From Tetracentron sinense (Eukaryota; Streptophyta; Magnoliopsida; Trochodendrales; Trochodendraceae): DNA of 64,000 nt. Location: positions 29,625-93,624 of the forward strand of contig JABCRI010001368.1 in assembly GCA_015143295.1 (NCBI GenBank), in the 5' to 3' direction. A program made the position numbers and the translations under genes. The notes under the pieces are model-generated. The model had not been told where the DNA came from. It saw only the letters and a list, made by a program, of their open reading frames with translations, and did no database searches. Every line of letters begins with the position of its first letter. Positions within the stretch are counted from its first letter, which is position 1. Shown piece by piece: positions 57,079-64,000 of the stretch.

Positions 57079-58431
57079 TCACTCTTGCTCATCATCAGAA
57101 GTGAGCTGTGACTCATAGTAAGCTCTAAAATCTCGAACATCTCTCTGTACTCCAAGCACTGCTGCATCGAGAGATCCAAGTCTACCACGAACCTCTGTAG
57201 TAAACTCCTCGTATGAAGAAATATGAGTCCGGAGATCCATCTGCATCTCTCTCATCATCCTCCCAAGATCGTCCATAGTGGTAGGAGGAGGACGAGATGA
57301 CCCAGCACCAACTTCTGCTCCCTCCTCTGTATCTCGAACTGAGGCATGTGAAAAACTCTGAGCTAGGGTCTTTTTGGTGATTGGACCCTTAGGAACTCGA
57401 GTTGGAACACCAGGAGGAGCGATAACTCCTTGAGAACCAAGAAGTTTAGTGATGAGTGAACCAAATGGTAGGGCTCCAACTGCTGTATTAGTTTGATGGG
57501 CTTGGATCATCAAGTCAATGATGTGAGCGGCAAGATCAATATCACGCCCACGTAGAAGACTAAACAAAAATCTAGCTCTATCTTCCCTAAGGTCCGCAGT
57601 ATGAACCTTTGGATGGATATTTGCACTCATAACAAGGTTTACTAGTCTAGCATCCTTAGTGAGTTTCGCCACTTCAATAAGAGACCCAACCCAAAACGAA
57701 GGAGTACCACTTAGAAAGGTAACTACATGTTCCATGGAGTCTTTATCCTCATCAGTTTTATAATTATAAGGATAATATGCATTTGGAACTCGAGGACACC
57801 CAAGGAATTTAGAAACCAAATCAGCATTTATGACAACAGATTGTTCTAATGCTCGAGATTTGAATGACCATTTTTTCTGGTTGATTTCAGAAAAATTAGA
57901 GTAAAATTCTCTAACTAACTGGACAGAAGCAGGACCGGATAAGGTAAGTATACCTTCCCATTGACGATCTGAAATGAGAGTAGGAAGATAATAATCACCA
58001 AAATCAGAAATATGTATGTCCCTTTCAACCATAACACCTTTCTTGCTAAAATACTCACTATAGAGTTGAGCAGCAGTAGGACTGATAAACTGGGATAACT
58101 TACTAGACTGGGAAGATGAAGCTTTACCTTTATTTTTCCGAGTTTTATCAGCCAGAGATTTTTGACGATTCTCAATTGTAGAATCAATCATTCTACGAAT
58201 TGGCCTGTCCCCTATGGAAATACCATGCCCTATTGGAGTGAAAGTAAAGGGCTCTAGGTTTTCCTCATCTTGAGGAGGATCCTCTTGGTTGTTGAGGACC
58301 AACCTCCGACGTTTGGGGATGCCAGACATGAGATAGGCAAGAAGGATTAACGACAAAACGAACGCCATTGAAGAAAATGCAAGAAATGATGCCCTAGATG
58401 AGAAAATCAATCTAAAGCAAAGAAAATGCAC
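57079..58431 (-). CDS. accessory ORF downstream of Copia pol (plant transposon domain)
   Basis: An uninterrupted 450-codon frame, although pol beside it is broken. Residues 1-35 include a hydrophobic stretch (AFVLSLILLAYL); translation may instead start at Met35 (MSGIPKRRRL, 58329). Residues about 75-115 are basic and Ser-rich. Residues about 150-335 (ISDRQWEGILTLSG, LVREFYSNFSEIN, LVSKFLGCPRVPNAYYPYN, IIDLMIQAHQTNTAVGALPF) resemble the 'putative plant transposon protein' domain (Transposase_32 type). The C terminus (about 390-450) is an alpha-helical, possibly coiled-coil segment ending SQLTSDDEQE. It lies between pol and the 3' LTR on the same strand, where Sireviruses carry their envelope-like ORF. 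No transposase catalytic residues are apparent, so the function is unknown. A palindrome pair and TATA-like motif lie 130-190 bases upstream of the first ATG. Confidence 0.75.
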   Translation of the reverse strand: MHFLCFRLIFSSRASFLAFSSMAFVLSLILLAYLMSGIPKRRRLVLNNQEDPPQDEENLEPFTFTPIGHGISIGDRPIRRMIDSTIENRQKSLADKTRKNKGKASSSQSSKLSQFISPTAAQLYSEYFSKKGVMVERDIHISDFGDYYLPTLISDRQWEGILTLSGPASVQLVREFYSNFSEINQKKWSFKSRALEQSVVINADLVSKFLGCPRVPNAYYPYNYKTDEDKDSMEHVVTFLSGTPSFWVGSLIEVAKLTKDARLVNLVMSANIHPKVHTADLREDRARFLFSLLRGRDIDLAAHIIDLMIQAHQTNTAVGALPFGSLITKLLGSQGVIAPPGVPTRVPKGPITKKTLAQSFSHASVRDTEEGAEVGAGSSRPPPTTMDDLGRMMREMQMDLRTHISSYEEFTTEVRGRLGSLDAAVLGVQRDVRDFRAYYESQLTSDDEQE

Positions 58432-59807
58432 AACTCTTACCTTTTAGATGCTTGGGAAACCTTTAGAGTAGAATGGAATGTTCGTAGGAAAGATTTGGAG
58501 GAGAGGAAACCGAGAGATCGCTCTGGAGATCGGAGAACAAGTGAACAAAAAAAATAGAAATGAGGGTTTTATAACCCTGTTCACGAATGACCGATCGATC
58601 GGTCTTTAGCACCGAGCGATCGGTGCTCTGAAAATTTTTCAAAAATTTTCACAGTTAAAACCTTTTCTCCCCCTCAACCAATGGAACATTTAAAATACAT
58701 TTTCACCTCAAAATGACCAACTAATAAAAAAATTTGCAATATGTGATTTCATCAAATCATAGATAATAATCACCCAAGAATTGATATATCAAGTATAGGC
58801 ATAAACAAGGATTATGAAAACATTAATTGATTTTCACCGGTGATTAAATATGGTATTTGCATCAAATTCACAATCAGAGTCAAGATACAATTAGAAGTAA
58901 TGTGAGTATGAAATCAAAATTCATTACTTGACTCGTTGAATTGGTTTCCTTCCTTAATCTAGATTTTGACATTATATTTCAAATGGGACTCTAAAATTTT
59001 CAAAAACTAGTGTTAAAACCAATAATCATCCATATTTATCTGATGAGCAATTTTTACCCCATATTTGACTAATAAATTATTTCATTTCTTTTTCAGTCAA
59101 ATTGTACTCATTATGTAAATTCTTTTTGGAGTACACATATATAGACTCTAGCACACTGGTGACTTTCACTCAAGTGAGAAGGTAGCTCTTTCTAATGACA
59201 GTAGGGGCTTTCACACTAGCAATCCATATAGATACCTACTGTTTGTCTAGGTAGCCATTACTCACTGTTTGCATTCACTAGTAGCTATCACACAAACTCA
59301 CAGGTAGTCCTCTCCATGTCAATAATTTTTATATCTAGGGGGCTCACCTTATGGAATTTTTATGACATTGGTTATACTAGATTTGATTAATCTAGGGAAC
59401 CATATGGTATAATATCAGAACCTTTATTTAGGAACTAAAACCATCTAAAGAATCAGTCAGAGTGCTTGTGCAAATTAGAACATCATTGTATGCTCAACTC
59501 TAACTGAGGTTAATTAGCATGACCAAATTCAATCACAAGATCGAACCAACAATTGAACTTTCCTATTTTATTCAATCCTATGATATATTTATCCTTGGAT
59601 TATATAGTTAAATATGATTTCAAGGAAATAACATTAAGCTAAAAGATAGGATAAATAAGGTCATACAACCACATTATTTTTTGCAATATTTTTCAATTTT
59701 TTGAATGTTTTTGGATTTTTATTACTTAAAGAAAATAACAAAAAAAAAATAGCTCTATGACTTAAATAGAACATGAAAAACACATAGGCTATAAAACAAG
59801 TACACCA
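58432..59807 (-). other. non-coding region between pol and the accessory ORF
   Basis: Contains no frame of note. Reading on the minus strand toward the ORF: a spacer with GTAGCTA-type words (59130-59310), a polypurine-like tract (58661-58680), two palindromes (58590-58624), TATAAAA (58567-58573) and a pyrimidine-rich leader. CATCTAAAAG-GTAAGAG at about 58450-58434 looks like a splice donor just upstream of the ATG. Confidence 0.5.
58567..58624 (-). promoter_or_regulatory. palindrome pair plus TATA motif upstream of the accessory ORF
   Basis: The 14-mers ACCGATCGCTCGGT (58611-58624) and ACCGATCGATCGGT (58590-58603) are 21 bases apart, and TATAAAA lies 17 bases further on (58573-58567), all in the direction of the ORF. 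The first palindrome and its flanks (CAGAGC before, GC after) match the first palindrome of the LTR at 52703-55104. Confidence 0.6.
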
Positions 59808-60572
59808 TTACTCAACTCCACACAAACCGATGGATTTCCTAAGGAGTTCAAACCTAAGGGAATCTAAAGGTTTTGTGAGAATGTCCGCATATTGATTCTC
59901 TGTTTGGACATACTCAATAGACACAACTTTTTGCTCAACAAGATCACGGATGAAGTGATGCCTAATGTCTATATGCTTTGTGCGAGAGTGTTGCACAGGA
60001 TTTTTGGAGATATTGATTGCACTTGTGTTATCACAATACACAATCATAGTGCTTTGATCAATTCCATAATCCTTCAACATCTGTTTCATCCACAGAAGTT
60101 GGGTGCAACAACTACCAGCTGCTATATACTCAGCCTCGGCTGTAGACAAGGAAATGGAATTCTGCTTTTTGCTAAGCCAAGCAACCAAGCAGTTTCCAAT
60201 ATAGAAACACCCGCCGGAGGTGCTTTTCCTATCATCAGTATTTCCAGCCCAATCAGCATCAGAATACCCCACAACAATGACATTTGTATCGAAAGAATAC
60301 CAGAGGCCTAAGGACAAAGTTCCACTCACATAGCGAATGATACGCTTGACAGCAACTAAGTGAGACTCTTTGGGATTTGCTTGATAACGGGCACATGCTC
60401 CAACACTAAAGGCTATGTCGGGTCTAGTAGCAGTTAGGTAGAGCAAACTACCAATCATGCTTCTATAATTAGTCTGATCGACATCCTTCCCTGAAGTATC
60501 TTTACTAAGTTTTATAGTAGTACTCATAGGAGTCCTAGCATGCTTAGCAAAACTCATTCCAAATTTCTTCAC
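59808..60572 (-). pseudogene. Sirevirus-like Copia RNase H
   Basis: 254 codons open to the pol stop. They include RTPMSTTIKLSKDTSG, SMIGSLLYLTATRPDIAFSV, SDADWAGNTDDRKSTSGG, STAEAEYIAAGS, VYCDNTSAINISKNPVQHSR, TKHIDIRHHFIRDLV and ADILTKPLDSLRFELLR, with the RNase H acidic residues present. The domain itself looks intact. It is separated from the RT frame by a single missing A in a run at 60577-60581. It would degrade the RNA strand during cDNA synthesis. Confidence 0.8.
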
Positions 60573-60576
60573 TAAA

Positions 60577-61120
60577 TTTTTGCATATTTGATTTGAGATA
60601 CTGAGATCCCAGAATCCAATTGCTTGATCTGAAGACCAAGGAAGAAACTTAGCTCACCAACCATGCTCATTTCAAATTCATTTTTCATTTGTTCAGCAAA
60701 TGAATGAGCATGTAAGTCTAATGTGGAACCAAATACTATGTCATCAACATATATCTGGGCGATGACAATATCACCTTTCACTTTCTTTATGAAAAGGGTT
60801 CTGTCTACTCCCCCTCTCGAAAATCCGTTTTCCAAGAGATAAGTAGTCAGCCTCTCATACCAAGCTCTTGGAGCTTGTTTTAAACCATAGAGGGCCCTTT
60901 TAGTCGATAAACTTGATCAAGGTGATGTGGATCTTCAAACCCTTTTGGTTGTTCCACATAGACTTCTTCATGTAGAATGCCATTCAGAAAGGCACTCTTA
61001 ACATCCATTTGAAAAAGTTTGAATTTCATATTACAAGCCACAGCTAGAAGAATTCTTATTGATTCTAGTCTGGCTACAGGAGCAAAAGTTTCATCGAAGT
61101 CAATACCTTCAATTGGGTAT
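60577..61120 (-). pseudogene. Sirevirus-like Copia reverse transcriptase core
   Basis: Motifs run in order in two frames: a block from about 61090 corresponding to the RT fingers, [14 protein letters not shown] (about 60880-60840), FSRGGVDRTLFIKK, the catalytic IAQIYVDDIVFGST (about 60755-60715) with YVDD intact, and MSMVGELSFFLGLQIKQ. Two one-base deletions (about 61111 in CCCAATTG, and in the T/A run at 60898-60901) break the frame. Otherwise the sequence is well preserved. Confidence 0.75.
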
Positions 61121-62510
61121 ATCCTTGTGCAACTAACCTAGCCTTATTTCTTATGATAGTACCTTTTTCATCAGATTTGTTCTTGAAAATCCATTTGGTA
61201 CCTATCACATTTGTATTATTAGGCCTAGGTACTAAATACCAAACATCATTCCTAGTAAACTGAAGTAACTCTTCTTGCATTGCATTTATCCAATTATCAT
61301 CTGCAAGAGCTTCAGCTACATTCTTGGGTTCAAAAGATGAAGTATAGCAAATGTAGCTAACTTCATTTTCAATTTGTTTCCTCGTTCTCACTCCACTTTC
61401 AACATCACCAATAATATCAGTGGAGGTGTGAGGACTCATGACCCTAGGATGTGTAGGTTTTAATGGAGATGTTTGCTTATCAATAGGTGAAGTTGAAATA
61501 ATTTCAACATCTTCATTTTCAGCACTTTCATCATCCTCACATTGCACATTTTCAACACCAGAGTCATCCACAATTACATTTATGGACTCCATAATTGTAG
61601 AGGTTCTCAAGTTATACACTCGATAAGCTCTACTGTTGGTGGAATACCCAAGAAATATCCCTTCATCACTCCGGGATTCAAATTTTCCCAGTTGCTCTCT
61701 ATCCTTAAGGATATAGCATTTACTTCCGAATTCTCGAAAGTACTTTACACTAGGTTTCTTGTTATTCCACAACTCATATGGGGTTTTCCTTGTTCCAGGT
61801 CTTACAAAAACTCTATTAACTATATAGCAAGCAGTGTGAACTGCCTCAGCCCAGAAATGAGAAGCTAGATTGTTGCTATGAAGCATAACTCTAGCCATCT
61901 CTTGGAGAACCCTGTTCTTCCTCTCTACTACACCATTCTGCTGAGGTGTAATAGGTGCAGAAAATTCATGTTTGATACCAGACTCATCACAAAAGTCGTT
62001 GTACTTAGAGTTTTCAAACTCCTTTCCATGATCACTTCGAATTCGAGTGATTGGGCATCTTTTCTCATTTTGAATTTTCAGGCAAATACTTTTGAAATTG
62101 TCAAAAGCATCGGATTTCTCTTTTATAAATGCCACCCAAGACATTCTAGAGAAATCATCAACCATGACTAGGATGTATCGCTTTCCACCTAGACTTTCAG
62201 TTCTTGTAGGACCCATAAGGTCCATATGAATTAATTCCAGTGGATATGAAGTAGCAATACTTGAAGTCTTCTTATGTGGGGTCCTAATTTGTTTACCAAT
62301 TTGACATGGCCCACACACAGCAGTAGAAGGCTTTCCTAGTTTGGGAACACCTCTCACAAGCTCTTGCTTAGAGATTTTACATAGGTCTTTGAAGTTCATG
62401 TGACCTAGTCTTCGGTGCCACAAATCAACCTCCTCAATTCTAGTCTTATAACAGACATTTGAGGGAATAGTTCTGGGAGTTAAGCCGTAGCAATTGTCAG
62501 TGGTTCTCAA
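61074..62510 (-). pseudogene. Sirevirus-like Copia integrase
   Basis: A 478-codon frame, part of the gag-pol polyprotein. Zinc-binding HHCC: H32, H37, C66, C69. Catalytic triad D97 (LIHMDLMGP), D160 (IRSDHGKEF) and E196 (NGVVERKN), with the canonical 35 residues between the last two. The GKFESRSDEGIFLGYSTNSR block and a linker follow, then the RT start NDVWYLVPRPNNTNVIGTKW. The frame is lost at about 61111 by one missing base, so the last dozen residues are out of phase. Integrase inserts the cDNA into host DNA. All motifs look functional, so inactivation rests on the frameshifts. Confidence 0.8.
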
Positions 62511-64000
62511 TCCTTCTAGAACACACTTACCTTTACCATTAATGACTAAGCATTATTTTGGGTAAAGTGCACAGCATGATTATCATCACATAGTTGACTT
62601 ATGCTAATTAAATTAGCTTTCAGTCCTTCAACAAACAAGGCATCTTTCAATTTAGGTATGCCTGGTGAATTGATGATACCCTTTCCTTTGACTAATGACT
62701 TGCTTCCATCACCAAAAGTAACAGTCCCATCAGGACAGTCCTCAAATTGAATAAATAGGACTTGTTACCTGTCATATGCCGAGAACACCCACTATCGAAG
62801 TACCACATTTCTGTGTTTTGGGCTTTCAAGGCAGTATGAATGACAAAGCACTTAAGGTCTTCCTTCTCACATACACAGTCTTTAAACTTTTGTTTAGATC
62901 TTTGATCATTAATCTGTGTAGTAGAGACCTTTTTCCTTTTGTCCTCCTTGACCTTTTTCTGTTTTGTTCAGTTCTAGTTTTTTTGATAAGTCAAATTATT
63001 TCCTCTTGAATAATCATTTGGAATAAATTGACCAGTCCTTGTCCTAGAGATTTGAGCAATTCTGTTAACATCATCGCTCAACATTCTAGACTTTTCAGCT
63101 AGAACCTGAATCTGCCTTTGAAGAGTCCCTTGACTCAGATTTTGGTTCCATGAACCATTTCGGGGAGCTCTCCTAATGCATTACAATTAGGTCGAATGTG
63201 ACCTCTCACACCACAAAAATGACATGTGGGTATGAATCTTGGTAGAGGAGGAAGATTTCTTCTAACTGGAATTTGATTCCTTAAAGCATTCACTCTAGGA
63301 GCTGTATTTCTAGGCTTTACAATATTTGTATAAGCCTTAGTACTTGAATGTAGAAGGTAAATTTTCTTTGGGTTCAGAATGTCTTGGGCTCAAACACTGC
63401 ACGACCATTGTTCCAACGCTAAGGATCCAGTTGGTGTGTCAACATGTCCTAATCCCATATCTACTAGTAATGTGATCCATACTTTCGTGCTAATGTGCAT
63501 CTAGGCAGCGAGTTGTTTACCAACATTCTCGAACTTCTTTTTCAAGAGTAGAGACCTTCCTGAATCAGTCAGGATCTTGTCTTTAAGGGGTAATTTGGGT
63601 TATTTCAAGAATTCACTCTTTTAATCCAAAAAACAAGAGAGACTTAAAAGTTTCCAGCCTCCATTGCAGGTTTTTAACTCTTTCAATGTCTTTCATGAAG
63701 TGTCTCTTTCATCTTCTAATTTTCTGACCACATTAGTCAAATGAGACATTCTCTTCCAAAAGATCATTGAACTTTATAAACAAATGCTTCGTTTTTGCAG
63801 TTTTTCCAACTGACTAACTAGTGCACTCTTCTCCTCTTCTGCTACTAGTTTACTCCAGATATCTCTTTCATTTTGAATGACTTTGAGTTTTATTGCTCAA
63901 GAGATGTGTGTTTTAGTCAGTTGGAAAACGTTCAGCAACAACTTAGCATACGTGGTTGTCAAATCCTCATCACTTTCACAGAGTCCAGTTTTACTCTTCT
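62511..64000 (-). pseudogene. Sirevirus-like Copia gag C-terminal part and protease
   Basis: On the minus strand: a decayed coiled-coil gag part (about 64000-63340), a zinc knuckle CHFCGVRGHIRPNC (63183-63224), a linker with KKVSTTQINDQRSKQ (about 62930), then the aspartic protease WYFDSGCSRHMTGNKS with D-S-G at 62788-62796, followed by DCPDGTVTFGDGSKSLVKGK and LKANLISISQLCDDNHAV. One-base deletions near 62756 and 62553 separate the frames. The 5' gag and 5' LTR lie outside the window. Confidence 0.7.

Overview
The window is nuclear DNA of a flowering plant. It is AT-rich, dominated by LTR retrotransposons of both superfamilies, and carries Helitrons and hairpin MITEs, a single-exon type I MADS-box gene, and a broken plant reticulon (RTNLB) fragment. 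No bacterial-style operons, rRNA or tRNA genes are visible. Only a few reading frames look intact: the MADS-box gene at 18279-18971 (minus) and a 450-residue accessory ORF of a Sirevirus-like Copia element at 57079-58431 (minus). Nearly everything else is decayed transposon. No species can be named from the sequence.

Layout. 1-17.5 kb: AT-rich intergenic DNA with a candidate Helitron, a Gypsy-gag/Copia-pol patchwork (plus), an L1-type LINE tail (minus), a reticulon 3' fragment (minus) and two decayed Copia fragments (minus). 17.5-24 kb: a gene island with a MULE-type MITE with a perfect 9-bp target duplication, the MADS-box gene, several hairpin MITEs, a 276-bp Helitron and a truncated exon with a plastid-transit-like N terminus. 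24.5-33.8 kb: a complete Copia element (149-bp LTRs, tRNA-iMet primer site, target duplication ATTTT) into which two unrelated LTR elements later inserted and collapsed to solo LTRs of 2.1 and 2.2 kb. 34.6-43.3 kb: two related Helitrons head to tail; the second is split by a 6.5-kb LTR element (target duplication TAAAC) that has no pol but carries an intron-containing gene on its antisense strand. 43.8-45.6 kb: a MITE swollen by about 1.4 kb of GTGG repeats. 47.3-64 kb: a Copia 3' half is cut by a Gypsy-like element (LTR 49556-51073), that element is cut by a chromovirus-like LTR (52703-55104), and that one by a Sirevirus-like Copia element (55.3 kb to beyond the window end).

Most interesting. 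The chromovirus-like LTR and the Sirevirus-like LTR share a promoter-proximal array of 14-bp palindromes (ACCGATCGATCGGT and close variants) with matching 19-21-bp spacing and the same 57-bp spacer. A third, two-palindrome copy sits just upstream of a TATA-like sequence and the intact accessory ORF, as if that ORF had its own LTR-like promoter. Second, the pol-less LTR element carries an antisense gene whose three exons join in frame through two GT-AG introns.

All coordinates, repeat alignments and frames were read by eye. Family assignments rest on recognisable motifs, not on database searches.
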